A DNA stretch of 64,000 bases. Origin: an uncultured Erythrobacter sp. GTDB taxonomy: Bacteria; Pseudomonadota; Alphaproteobacteria; Sphingomonadales; Sphingomonadaceae. The stretch spans positions 354,037-418,036 of the forward strand of contig CANMOQ010000001.1 of the NCBI GenBank assembly GCA_947499505.1. The letters are read 5' to 3'. The position numbers were made by a program, and so were the translations under genes. The notes beneath the pieces were generated by a model. The model ran no database searches. It saw only the letters and a list, made by a program, of their open reading frames with translations, and had not been told where the DNA came from. This document shows positions 27,569 through 36,629 of the stretch, piece after piece. Numbering within the stretch: the stretch's first letter is position 1; each line of letters starts with the position of its first letter.

Positions 27569-28542
27569 CGCGCTCCCGCCTGCGCGGTACGGGGTCGGCA
27601 TTGCCGGCCAACGTAGTCACCAATGCAGAGCTTGCGGAGCGTGTCGACACCAGCGACGAATGGATTGTGGAACGCACCGGCATTCGTCAGCGCTACATCG
27701 CTGAGGACGGTGAGACGACCTCTACCCTGGCAATCGCAGCGGCGCGGGCCGCGCTGGATGACGCGGGGATGGAGGCAGGCGAGATCGATCTGATCGTTCT
27801 GGCCACGGCCACACCGGACAACACATTTCCCGCAACCGCGACCAAAGTTCAGCATACGCTGGGCTGCAATGGCTGCATCGCTTTTGATGTCGCAGCGGTC
27901 TGCGCCGGCTTCCTCTATGCTCTCGCGACTGCCGATTCGATGTTGCAATCGGGCATGGCAAAGCGCGCTCTGGTAATCGGCGCAGAAACGTTCAGCCGCA
28001 TTCTGGATTGGGAAGATCGCACGACCTGCGTGCTGTTTGGTGACGGGGCGGGGGCAATTGTGATTGAGCGCGATGACACGACCTCCAGCGAGAGCGCTGA
28101 CGCGGCTGGCATCATTTCTACTCGCTTGCATGCCGACGGCGCGCAGCATGATCTGCTGTATGTCGATGGCGGGCCGTCAACGACACAGACAGTCGGGCAT
28201 TTGCGCATGAAGGGGCGCGAAGTGTTCCGCCATGCGGTCGTCAACCTCGCCAATGTTTTGCATGAAGTCATTGAAGATGCTGGTATTTCCACCGATGATA
28301 TTGATTGGGTTGTCCCGCATCAGGCCAACGCTCGGATCCTTGATGCGACGGCGCGCAAGCTCGGCCTGCCAGCTGAAAAGATCGTGGTGACGGTCGATCA
28401 GCATGCGAATACGTCCGCTGCTTCGGTCCCGCTTGCACTAGATACAGCGCGCCGCGATGGCCGGATTAAGGATGGCGATCTGGTCATGTTAGAGGCGATG
28501 GGCGGCGGCTTTACTTGGGGTGCCAGCCTGATCCGGATTTAG
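27565..28542 (+). CDS. fabH: 3-oxoacyl-ACP synthase III (FabH)
   Basis: Condensing enzyme that starts fatty acid synthesis from acetyl-CoA and malonyl-ACP. 325 residues. The catalytic Cys is in [14 protein letters not shown] (near residue 112), His in [11 protein letters not shown] and Asn in QHANTSAAS. Begins at GTG 27565 within the plsX stop (GTGA), so translation is coupled. Confidence 0.97.
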   Translation: MTRSRLRGTGSALPANVVTNAELAERVDTSDEWIVERTGIRQRYIAEDGETTSTLAIAAARAALDDAGMEAGEIDLIVLATATPDNTFPATATKVQHTLGCNGCIAFDVAAVCAGFLYALATADSMLQSGMAKRALVIGAETFSRILDWEDRTTCVLFGDGAGAIVIERDDTTSSESADAAGIISTRLHADGAQHDLLYVDGGPSTTQTVGHLRMKGREVFRHAVVNLANVLHEVIEDAGISTDDIDWVVPHQANARILDATARKLGLPAEKIVVTVDQHANTSAASVPLALDTARRDGRIKDGDLVMLEAMGGGFTWGASLIRI

Positions 28543-28671
28543 TCTTTTCGCCGTCTGGCGTTCAGGCAATGTGCACAATTTTGCAGCAATATTCACCGGC
28601 AAGTTGCGAAAATTGCGTGATAACTCTACTATAGGCTACGCTTTGTGGTCGCACCTACAAGGAGGAATTGC

Positions 28672-28974
28672 ATGATGCGTTCTGTGGGCACTCTTACCCG
28701 CGCCGATCTGGCCGAAACGATTAACCGCCGTATGGGCTTTAGCCGCTCCGAATCGCTCGACATGGTTGAGGCAATTCTCGACAAGATGTGCGGCGCTCTC
28801 GCGGATGGCGAGAATGTGAAGATTTCCGGCTTCGGCAGTTTTGTTTTGCGCGACAAGCGTGAACGGATTGGCCGTAACCCGAAGACCGGTGTTGAAGTGC
28901 CAATTACGCCTCGCCGCGTGATGACCTTCCGCGCCAGCCAATTGCTGAAAGAGCAAATCGCGAAAGGCGCTTAA
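28672..28974 (+). CDS. ihfA: Integration host factor subunit alpha
   Basis: Nucleoid-associated DNA-bending protein, partner of IhfB. 100 residues from ATG 28672, with AAGGAGG six bases before it (a second ATG follows directly). Conserved: [31 protein letters not shown] and the DNA-intercalating proline in [12 protein letters not shown] 129-base gap separates it from fabH, so it may also have its own promoter. Confidence 0.95.
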   Translation: MMRSVGTLTRADLAETINRRMGFSRSESLDMVEAILDKMCGALADGENVKISGFGSFVLRDKRERIGRNPKTGVEVPITPRRVMTFRASQLLKEQIAKGA

Positions 28975-28977
28975 TCG

Positions 28978-29403
28978 ATGACTGACTTTGACGATGGCAA
29001 GGACGAAAGCGCGCTTCGGACTATCGGCGAGGTCAGTGATGGATTGGGTATTAAGCCGCATGTGCTGCGCTATTGGGAGCAGCAATTTACGGCCCTCAAA
29101 CCCCTAAAACGCAGCGGCGGCCGGCGCTATTATCGCCCTGAAGACGTTGAACTGGTTGAGAAAATCAACCAACTTGTTAATGAAGAAGGCTACACACTGA
29201 AGGGCGCGCAGGCGGCCTTTCGGGCGAGCAACAGCGCTGGCGGAGACCGCCGCGGTCTTGATCGCCGGGTTGGTGATCGCCGCGCTGATGGTGATGATGC
29301 CAGCGGCGGTGTTGCCGCGGCTCCAGCAGCCAAGGATTTCAGTGAAGCGATTGCGAAGCTGAAGTCGATCCGTTCACGCCTTGCGACTGCCATCGAAGCT
29401 TAG
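28978..29403 (+). CDS. MerR-family transcriptional regulator
   Basis: 141 residues with an N-terminal winged helix of the MerR type (LRTIGEVSDGLGIKPHVLRYW, then LKPLKRSGGRRYYRPEDVELV) and a low-complexity Gly/Asp/Arg and Ala-rich linker before a C-terminal helix. There are no effector cysteines. It follows ihfA by 3 bases. This gene is a standard neighbour of ihfA in alphaproteobacteria; its targets are not known to me. Confidence 0.9.
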   Translation: MTDFDDGKDESALRTIGEVSDGLGIKPHVLRYWEQQFTALKPLKRSGGRRYYRPEDVELVEKINQLVNEEGYTLKGAQAAFRASNSAGGDRRGLDRRVGDRRADGDDASGGVAAAPAAKDFSEAIAKLKSIRSRLATAIEA

Positions 29404-29454
29404 TTTTTGATCGAAATATTGCCGCGCTAATCTGCGCTCGCAAACCTGATCCCG

Positions 29455-32400
29455 CTACTCAGCGACCATCAAGGCGGCTTCACCCAGGTCGACGCTAACC
29501 AGACGCGAGACGCCTTTTTCCGCCATTGTCACACCAAACAAGCGGTGCATCCGGCTCATCGTAACAGCATTGTGGGTGACGATCAGATAGCGCGTCTGCG
29601 TGTTCTGGATCATCGAATCGAGCAGATCGCAGAACCGCTCCACATTCGCATCATCGAGCGGCGCATCGACCTCATCGAGCACGCAAATCGGCGCTGGATT
29701 GGTCAGGAACAGCGCGAAGATCAGCGCCGTTGCCGTCAGCGCCTGCTCCCCGCCGGATAGAAGCGACAAGGATTGCAACCGCTTTCCCGGCGGCTGAGCG
29801 TAGATCTCAAGGCCTGCCTCCAGCGGATCGTCACTGTCGATCAAAGCCAGATGCGCTTGGCCTCCTTCAAACAAGCGCGTGAAAAGCTCGCGGAAATGTC
29901 CGTCCACCTCTTCAAATGCGGCGCGCAGGCGTTCGCGGCCTTCGCGGTTAAGATTGCCGATCGATCCGCGCAGGCGGTTCACCGCCTCGGTCAGTTCCGC
30001 CTGTTCACTCGCGCTGCTGCCATGCTCGGTTTCGAGTTTTTCCAGTTCTTCTGCGGCCACCAGGTTCACCGGGCCAATGCGCTCGCGGCTGGCGGTGAGG
30101 CGCTCCATCTCATTGCCTTCAGCGGTCGCGTCGAGCACCGTCTCGGCGTCAAATTCAAACCGTTCGGCCAGCATTGGTGGCGGGCATTGGAACCGCTCGC
30201 CAGAGATCCGCGCCATTTCTCCGCGCCGCGCCTCTTGGCTTTCTGCGCGCGCTGCCAGAGTGGCGCGGCCTTCGCGCGCCACCGTCAGCGCTTCGCCTGC
30301 TTCCGCCAGCGCGCTGTCGCAAGTGGACATCGCCGCCTGACATTCCGCCAGCGCCGCCTCGGCCACGCCTAGCTCCTCGCCCAGCCGGGTGCGCAGCGCA
30401 TCGCCTTGCTCAATTTCTTCGATCAGCGACGCGGGCTTGTCTGCGAAGACCTTGCGCTCTTGCTCGATCTCTTCCAGCCGCCGTCCGGCCTCGGCCATGC
30501 GCCGTGCAGCCTCGCCAGAGCGTGCCTCCCAGTTCGCGCGGTCAGCCTGCTGGGCCGCATTGCGTTCGCGTGTCACGGCCAGGCCTTGGTCATGCGCGGC
30601 AAGCTCGGCCATCGCCGCTTGTACGGCAGAGCGCGCGGCCTCGTGCTTGGCCTGAGCCGCCTCCAGACCGGCTCGGCCAGTGTCGGGCGAGGGCAGGGTG
30701 TCGTGCTTCTCCTTGGCGCTCGCTAGGTCATTTTCGGCCGCGCTTGTTTGCTCGCCCAGTTCCGCGCGGGAGCTCGCCAATTCTTCGAGCCGCGCGGCGA
30801 TCCGCTCTTTGGCGGCCTCTGCTTGGTCGAGACGCCGCAGAGCATGGCGCTCTTCTTCGATCGCGCCCGCGATTTGGCGTTCTTGGGCGACGAGGTTCGT
30901 TTGCAGCGCCGTCAGTTCCTCGCGTGCGCTGCGCTCTTCGCCCTCTGCCTTTTCTGCGGCATCCCGCAATCTAGGCAATATGCCTTCCAGCTCAGCGAGC
31001 CGGTTCGCGGCCTCGAGTTTGGCTGCCTCGGCTGCGCCTTCGCCGCGGGCAACAAATCCGTCCCAGCGGCGCAAATGGCCTGCTTTTGTGACGAGCCATT
31101 CGCCGGGATTAAGCGTTCGGCCATCGTCTTCGTCTGCAACATGCACCAGTGCGAGGCGCGCGCGCAGCTCTTCCGGGCAGTGGGTCAAGTGGTCGATCAG
31201 GCTGTCTTTGACTGGCTTTGGAGCGGTACCGCCGGCCCAAAACCTGCCGTCTTTCCCTGCTTCAGGAGAGCCGAGTGGCGATTTGGAGTCGCGACCCAGC
31301 ACCGCGGCCATGGCGCGCTCATAGCCGCGCTCAACCGCGACCTTCTCCAGTGCTTGCGGCAGGCCAGCGCTGTCCTTGGTGCGCTTCGCCCTTGCATCGC
31401 GGTCGCGTGCCAGCGCGGAATACTCGCGTTCGATCCCGGCCAATTCTGCTTTTGCCGCTGCAAACGCTGCTGCCGCATCATCGCGCGCAATCTGTAGATC
31501 AGACTTGCGGGCTTGGTCAGCCTCCAGCGCCTCGCGCAATTTCGCCAGCGCCGCTTCAGCTGCCGCGACATCGGCCTTGGCCGTCTCGACTTCGGCCTCT
31601 GGATCATTGCCAGAGGTTAGCTCGGCCTGCTGCCGTTCCAACCGCTCGTGCTCGCTGCGCAGCCGCGCAAGCCGGGTCTCCGCCTGCTCAATCGCCGCTT
31701 CTGCAACGCGCCATTCCGCCTCGACCCCGGCGTGATCTGCCGTCGCTTTGGCCAGAGCGAGTTCAGCCGTCCGGCTGGCGCGCTCGGTGTCCTCCGATTT
31801 TGCGGCCATGGCCGGGCGCAATTCTTCGTCCCGCTTGAGCGCGGCATCGCTCGCCGCCATTTCGCGGGTTAGGCGTTCCAGCGCTTCGGCGGCGTCGCTG
31901 GTCATCCGATCGGCATCGCCGCGATCTTCTTCTAGTCGGACGCGTTGACGCTCAAGGTCGGCCAGCCGCTGCTCTGCTGCTTCCAGCTTCTCCGCCAGGG
32001 CAGCCATGCGGTGACCATGTGCGCTGCTGTCATCGCGGCGATCGGCCAGCTCATCGCGGGCCTCGGTGAGCTTTGCTGCGGCCTCTGCCTGCGCCTTTTG
32101 CGCGATATTGGCCTGTTCTTTGGCCGCTGCGACTTTGTCATCGGCGCCCTGAGCCGCCGCGCGCGCTTCCTTCGCGGCATCGGCGGCATCGCGCCAGCGT
32201 GCGAAGAGCAGACGCGCCTCGGCTATCTGAATCTGATCGGTCAGCTTCTTATAGCGTTCGGCCTGTTTCGATTGCCGCCGCAACGACGCCATCTGCGTGT
32301 CGAGACCCGCCATCAAGTCTTCGAGCCGCGCAAGGTTCGCCTCGGTCTGGCGCAGCTTGCTCTCGGCATCCTTGCGCCGCACGTGCAGGCCAGCGATCCC

Positions 32401-32877
32401 GGCGGCCTCTTCGAGCATTTGTCTGCGCTCGGTCGGTTTTGCCGCGATCACTTGTGCGATCTTGCCCTGGCTCACGAGTGCCGGGGAGTGCGCGCCGGTG
32501 GCGGCATCGGCGAAGGTCAGCGAGACGTCCTTGGCCCGGACATCGCGGCCATTGACGCGGTAGGCGCTGCCTGCACCGCGTTCTATCCGGCGGGTGACGA
32601 TCAGCTCTTCATTGTCATCGTCCGTGGCGTGCAGCACAACCTCGGCGAAATCACGCGGTGGGCGTGAGCTCGTCCCTGCGAAGATCACATCTTCCATACC
32701 GCCAGAGCGCATGCTCTTGGGCGAGTTCTCGCCCATTACCCAGCGGATCGCCTCCAGCAGGTTGGATTTGCCGCAGCCATTGGGGCCGACAACGCCGGTG
32801 AGGCCGGGTTCGACGCGCAATTCAGCAGGCTCAACAAAGCTCTTAAAACCACTGAGCTTTAGCCTGCTGATTTGCAT
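29455..32877 (-). CDS. smc: Chromosome segregation ATPase SMC
   Basis: Condensin ATPase of 1140 residues. N-terminal ABC half with Walker A GPNGCGKSNLLEA near residue 32, long coiled coils broken by a hinge (about residues 500-640, with SPLGSPEAGKDGRFWAGG), and C-terminal half with signature LSGGEQALTA and Walker B CVLDEVDAPLDD. Heptad-rich Ala/Glu/Arg sequence throughout the arms. Convergent with the merR gene; the Dsb-like genes and dciA lie upstream on the same strand. Confidence 0.97.
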   Translation of the reverse strand: MQISRLKLSGFKSFVEPAELRVEPGLTGVVGPNGCGKSNLLEAIRWVMGENSPKSMRSGGMEDVIFAGTSSRPPRDFAEVVLHATDDDNEELIVTRRIERGAGSAYRVNGRDVRAKDVSLTFADAATGAHSPALVSQGKIAQVIAAKPTERRQMLEEAAGIAGLHVRRKDAESKLRQTEANLARLEDLMAGLDTQMASLRRQSKQAERYKKLTDQIQIAEARLLFARWRDAADAAKEARAAAQGADDKVAAAKEQANIAQKAQAEAAAKLTEARDELADRRDDSSAHGHRMAALAEKLEAAEQRLADLERQRVRLEEDRGDADRMTSDAAEALERLTREMAASDAALKRDEELRPAMAAKSEDTERASRTAELALAKATADHAGVEAEWRVAEAAIEQAETRLARLRSEHERLERQQAELTSGNDPEAEVETAKADVAAAEAALAKLREALEADQARKSDLQIARDDAAAAFAAAKAELAGIEREYSALARDRDARAKRTKDSAGLPQALEKVAVERGYERAMAAVLGRDSKSPLGSPEAGKDGRFWAGGTAPKPVKDSLIDHLTHCPEELRARLALVHVADEDDGRTLNPGEWLVTKAGHLRRWDGFVARGEGAAEAAKLEAANRLAELEGILPRLRDAAEKAEGEERSAREELTALQTNLVAQERQIAGAIEEERHALRRLDQAEAAKERIAARLEELASSRAELGEQTSAAENDLASAKEKHDTLPSPDTGRAGLEAAQAKHEAARSAVQAAMAELAAHDQGLAVTRERNAAQQADRANWEARSGEAARRMAEAGRRLEEIEQERKVFADKPASLIEEIEQGDALRTRLGEELGVAEAALAECQAAMSTCDSALAEAGEALTVAREGRATLAARAESQEARRGEMARISGERFQCPPPMLAERFEFDAETVLDATAEGNEMERLTASRERIGPVNLVAAEELEKLETEHGSSASEQAELTEAVNRLRGSIGNLNREGRERLRAAFEEVDGHFRELFTRLFEGGQAHLALIDSDDPLEAGLEIYAQPPGKRLQSLSLLSGGEQALTATALIFALFLTNPAPICVLDEVDAPLDDANVERFCDLLDSMIQNTQTRYLIVTHNAVTMSRMHRLFGVTMAEKGVSRLVSVDLGEAALMVAE

Positions 32878-32908
32878 ATGCGGCGTGCCCCCCGGCTATC
32901 TCGCTCGC

Positions 32909-33658
32909 TTAACGAGCGCCGGCGCGTTGTAGCGCGGGTTCAAGCTGGTCCCAGCCGATTGCTTCGACCCGGGCACCGTTCAGGAAGAATGTCGGCGTTA
33001 CATTGACGTTCAGCTCCTCCGCTTGCGCGGCGGATGTGTCAGCGATGGCTTGGATGCGGGCACCATCGGCAAGGCAGGTGCGAGCCTGGTCCGCGCTGAG
33101 GCCGCGTGCTGAGAAGAAATCAATCAGGCCAGCGGCCTCTGCGATGCCGATAAAGCGTTGATCGACAGGCATTTGACCGGCGGCCTGATAGGCGGCGTTG
33201 TTGCCTTGAACATTGCCCATAATGGCGGACAGCGAAGCCCACGCTTGGTCAGCCAGCGGCATCATGTTTTCTTTCTGGCCGCAGCGCACCAGAGTGGCGA
33301 TGGTGAGGTCAACCGGATCGCGCACCAAATTGCGCAGTTCGAAGCTGACCACGCCGCTGGTGACGTATTTTTCCTTGAGCGGAGCGACGCCGGTCGCAGC
33401 AAAACTCGCGCAGGCACCGCAGGTGTGCGAGGCGAACTCAATGAGCTTCAGCGGTGCGTCAGGATTGCCAACTTGATAGCCGCCTTCTTCGGTGACGACG
33501 ACGGTGTCGGTCCAGGATGTGCCCTCTGGCGCAGGGATCGCGGCGATCGGTTCGCCGGACAGAACATCGTCGCTGGCTTCTGTGTCATTGCAAGCGGCGA
33601 GCGCCAACGCCAGAGGAGCAGCGCAGCCAAGGGCAAGAATGCGGCGGGAAGAGGTCAT
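32909..33658 (-). CDS. DsbA-like thioredoxin-fold lipoprotein
   Basis: Exported thiol oxidoreductase of 249 residues. The signal ends in a lipobox (ALALAACND), so the protein is probably lipid-anchored. The active site is SHTCGACASF (C-G-A-C) in a thioredoxin fold with a DsbA-type helical insert, and the cis-Pro segment is VNVTPTFFLNG. It probably forms or isomerises disulfides in the periplasm. A second, similar gene lies 149 bases upstream. Confidence 0.88.
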   Translation of the reverse strand: MTSSRRILALGCAAPLALALAACNDTEASDDVLSGEPIAAIPAPEGTSWTDTVVVTEEGGYQVGNPDAPLKLIEFASHTCGACASFAATGVAPLKEKYVTSGVVSFELRNLVRDPVDLTIATLVRCGQKENMMPLADQAWASLSAIMGNVQGNNAAYQAAGQMPVDQRFIGIAEAAGLIDFFSARGLSADQARTCLADGARIQAIADTSAAQAEELNVNVTPTFFLNGARVEAIGWDQLEPALQRAGAR

Positions 33659-33807
33659 GAATTGGTTGTCCTTAAGTCTTGTCGAGAAGCGTATACGAAG
33701 GGGAACAGGCGGAAAAGTCCCCAGAGGGCCGCCTGTTCACAAATGTGTGGGTTTGCCGTCGGAGAAGGCATTGTAGAGCCGAGATTGTCCCGAAATCATA
33801 CAATTTA

Positions 33808-34581
33808 TCAGTCAAAATGGCTTTCGCCGAGTTTAGGCTCTTTATCAGCGTCTGTTTTGGACTTGATGTGCGCGACCAAAATCGGCTCCAGCGAGCGCCA
33901 TTCGTGCACATCCTTTTGCAATTCGCCGTCGATCGCAAAGCTCGGCGTGCCTTGGATGCCAAATTCTTCTGCATCGTGGATGGTGTTTTGCATCAGCTTT
34001 TGAGCCATCGCATCATCGGCCAGGCAAGTGTCGACCTCAATCGCGGAATAGCCGCGCTGTTTGATCATCTTGTCGGTCAGGCCAAGCGCGCTCGACATAT
34101 TGGCGCGCGCGGCGCGATCTCCACGGCCCCAGATTGCTTGCTGAGACTGAGGTGCGCCTGCGGCGCGTGGCAGCCAGTCGCCTTGAGAGCGCATAAACAT
34201 CGTGTGGTTGCCCTTGAACTTCTCAGGAGCCCCGCAGGCGGCCAGCATCGAAATGGTCAGGTCCAACGCATTGCGGATGTAGGGCCTGATCTCAAACCGC
34301 AATTTGCCGGGAGAGATAAAGGCGATGTCGAGCACCGGATCGCCTTGCTTGGTGAAGGTGGCGCAGTGCCCGCAAGTGTAGCTGACAAATTCGCTAAGCA
34401 GCGTTTCCGCCTCAGGATTGCCGATGATATGGCCATCGTCGGTTTGCTCAGCGGCAGTGTGCCACGGTCCTGAGCGTGTCTGCGTCTCAGAGTTAGGTTC
34501 TTGCGTAGCCGCTGGCGTGCTTGCCGCAATCAACGCCAATACAAAGCCTGCGCGAAGGCTGGCGGTCTTAAGCAAATTCAC
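33808..34581 (-). CDS. DsbA-like thioredoxin-fold periplasmic protein
   Basis: 257 residues with a signal peptide (RAGFVLALIAASTPAATQ), active site SYTCGHCATF (C-G-H-C) and cis-Pro in GIQGTPSFAIDG. Same fold as the gene at 32909 but a different active-site dipeptide and no lipobox, so the two are a diverged tandem pair. Starts at GTG 34581, overlapping the dciA stop by four bases (GTGA). Confidence 0.88.
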   Translation of the reverse strand: MNLLKTASLRAGFVLALIAASTPAATQEPNSETQTRSGPWHTAAEQTDDGHIIGNPEAETLLSEFVSYTCGHCATFTKQGDPVLDIAFISPGKLRFEIRPYIRNALDLTISMLAACGAPEKFKGNHTMFMRSQGDWLPRAAGAPQSQQAIWGRGDRAARANMSSALGLTDKMIKQRGYSAIEVDTCLADDAMAQKLMQNTIHDAEEFGIQGTPSFAIDGELQKDVHEWRSLEPILVAHIKSKTDADKEPKLGESHFD

Positions 34582-35156
34582 TTCTCGTCTTCCCCATTTT
34601 TCTCGCCATCGCTGAGGGTGCGGGCGAGCGATTCCAATACTGTGCGCAGTTCAGGATCGCCAATATCGCGTAGACTGTCTCCCAATTCCATCGGGATCGG
34701 CTTTAGCGATGGCGGCGCTTTCGCAGGCTCTTTGGCATGGGTTGGCTTAACCGCGCCGTGCCGCAGCTTGATGCGAGAGACGGCCTGATATCCGAAAAAT
34801 CGGTTCACCCGCTCCATAATCTCCGGGATCACTTGCTGGATCAGGGGCGCATGGGCGGGCACGACCACCAATTGCAAGATGCCGTCCGCTTTCTCGCCCG
34901 GCGGGAAGCGCAAGGCCTCTGGGCTGCACACCTTGGCGTGGTGCGGACCCACAATCTCTGGCCAGCGTGTGACGACGGAGCTTTGCACAAAGCCGAAGCG
35001 GCGAAAGGCAGTGCGGCCAATTTCTGGCATCAGCTCGCCAATCGGCTTGGCGCCCATGCCGCGTTTGCGCGTGTATTTGCGCCCCGCGGTTCTGCGCGGG
35101 GTTTTGGCCGGAGATTTCCCCGGCTTTTCACCACCTGATGATGCGTCTTTGCTCAA
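34578..35156 (-). CDS. DciA-like DUF721 protein
   Basis: 192 residues. The DUF721 core is visible (FGFVQSSVVTRWPEIVGPHHA, LQLVVVPAHAPLIQQVIPEIMERVN), preceded by a basic low-complexity region of about 40 residues. In many bacteria DUF721 proteins (DciA) load the replicative helicase DnaB where DnaC is absent; this role is inferred from family. The likely start is a TTG at 35156; no in-frame ATG is close. Confidence 0.82.
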   Translation of the reverse strand: MSKDASSGGEKPGKSPAKTPRRTAGRKYTRKRGMGAKPIGELMPEIGRTAFRRFGFVQSSVVTRWPEIVGPHHAKVCSPEALRFPPGEKADGILQLVVVPAHAPLIQQVIPEIMERVNRFFGYQAVSRIKLRHGAVKPTHAKEPAKAPPSLKPIPMELGDSLRDIGDPELRTVLESLARTLSDGEKNGEDEK

Positions 35157-35197
35157 TGCCCATTCCGATCTTGCCCAGCCTTTGCCATAGCCGTGGC

Positions 35198-36280
35198 GTG
35201 ACCGCTAGCGACAAGCATCAATCTTCCCCGAATGTGGGTGAAATATCTGGCGATTTGCTGGATTGGTACGACGCCCATGCGCGCAGGCTGCCGTGGCGCA
35301 ATCCGCCGGGAGCTGCGCGGCCTGAGGATCCCGCCTGGCCATACCGGGTGTGGCTGTCTGAGGTGATGCTTCAGCAGACCACCGTTGCGGCGGTAAAGCC
35401 GTACTTTGCGAAGTTCACGGAGACTTGGCCGAACGTTGAGGCGCTTGCGGCGGCCAGCGAAGATGACGTCATGGCGGCATGGGCGGGTCTTGGCTATTAC
35501 TCGCGCGCTCGCAATCTGGTGAAATGCGCAGCCGAGGTTGCGGAGCGCGACGGCTTTCCGAGTACCGAGGCGGAATTGCTCAAACTGCCTGGGCTGGGCG
35601 CCTACACAGCGGCGGCGATTGCAGCGATCGCTTTTGGCGAACGGGCCGTGGTGGTGGATGCCAATGTGGAGCGCGTGACTGCCCGGCTGTTCAATATCAC
35701 CGATCCTCTGCCAGCCGCGCGCAAGGCCATCCGCGAGTGCGCGGATCAGATCACGCCGGATACGCGATCAGGCGATTTTGCGCAGGCGATGATGGATTTG
35801 GGATCGAGCCTGTGCACGACAAAAGCGCCCAAGTGCCTGCTGTGCCCGCTCGCCAATAACTGCGCTGTACGAAAGGTTGGGGAGCCGGAACGCCTGCCAG
35901 TAAAGCCAGCCAAGAAGGAAAAGCCAGAGCGCATCGGCACAGCCTATTGGATTGAGCGGGGCGAGGGCGACGCGCGAGAAGTGTGGCTCGTCAAACGCGA
36001 AGGCACTGGTATGCTTGGGGGAATGCGCTCGCTGCCAGACAATGGTTGGAGCGCGCGCGAAGACGGCAATGACCCGCGTCCGCTAAGCGGCCAATGGCGC
36101 GACCTTGGCGCTGTTCGGCATACATTCACGCATGCCCACTTAATCCTGACGCTTGAGCGTTACGAAGGCGATCAGTCACCTAGTGGCAAAGGCGAATGGT
36201 GGCCGCTTGAACGCCTCGATCAGGCAGGCCTGCCGACCTTGTTTGCGAAGGCTGCGCGGCTGGCGCGGGCGCAAGACTAG
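35198..36280 (+). CDS. mutY: A/G-specific adenine glycosylase MutY
   Basis: Removes adenine opposite 8-oxoguanine. The helix-hairpin-helix glycosylase core holds the catalytic region VWLSEVMLQQTTVAAVKPYF and LPGLGAYTAAAIAAIAF; the 4Fe-4S ligands are CTTKAPKCLLCPLANNC; a NUDIX-like C-terminal domain recognises 8-oxoG. I prefer GTG 35198 (360 residues), giving an N-terminus that leads into SGDLLDWYDAHARRLPWR; an in-frame ATG at 35138 would overlap the divergent dciA start. No strong ribosome site at either. Confidence 0.93.
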   Translation: MTASDKHQSSPNVGEISGDLLDWYDAHARRLPWRNPPGAARPEDPAWPYRVWLSEVMLQQTTVAAVKPYFAKFTETWPNVEALAAASEDDVMAAWAGLGYYSRARNLVKCAAEVAERDGFPSTEAELLKLPGLGAYTAAAIAAIAFGERAVVVDANVERVTARLFNITDPLPAARKAIRECADQITPDTRSGDFAQAMMDLGSSLCTTKAPKCLLCPLANNCAVRKVGEPERLPVKPAKKEKPERIGTAYWIERGEGDAREVWLVKREGTGMLGGMRSLPDNGWSAREDGNDPRPLSGQWRDLGAVRHTFTHAHLILTLERYEGDQSPSGKGEWWPLERLDQAGLPTLFAKAARLARAQD

Positions 36281-36293
36281 GCAGCCGAAAGGA

Positions 36294-36515
36294 CTAAATA
36301 ATACCGCCGCCCAAAGTCAGCCGGACAGCCGCGATCAGCAGCACGATCAGACAGAAATTGCGGCCGCTATCCTTCGATGAAAGCGCGCCCACCACAATCC
36401 CGATCACAATTAATGGCAAGGCCAGCCAATTGGCCCAACCCAGAAATGGGATTGTGGCTGGAATGACGATGACCAGCGAGAGCAGGCCGATGAGTATAGA
36501 AACAAAATTCAGCAT
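36294..36515 (-). CDS. Small hydrophobic membrane protein
   Basis: 73 residues, almost entirely hydrophobic: helices at about residues 3-20, 27-46 and 55-70, with a short polar stretch SSKDSGRN between the last two. No recognised domain. The 3' end faces mutY. It has no strong ribosome site, but the uniform hydrophobic pattern makes a chance ORF less likely. Confidence 0.6.
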   Translation of the reverse strand: MLNFVSILIGLLSLVIVIPATIPFLGWANWLALPLIVIGIVVGALSSKDSGRNFCLIVLLIAAVRLTLGGGII

Positions 36516-36629
36516 GTGTGTTATATGACTATGACACCGCAAAGTTTCAAGGCCAAGATCAAGTCTTAATTGACCACCTACCTGATCTCGCGCAAACAGC
36601 GCACAATCAAAGTTTGGAGAGACCCCCTC

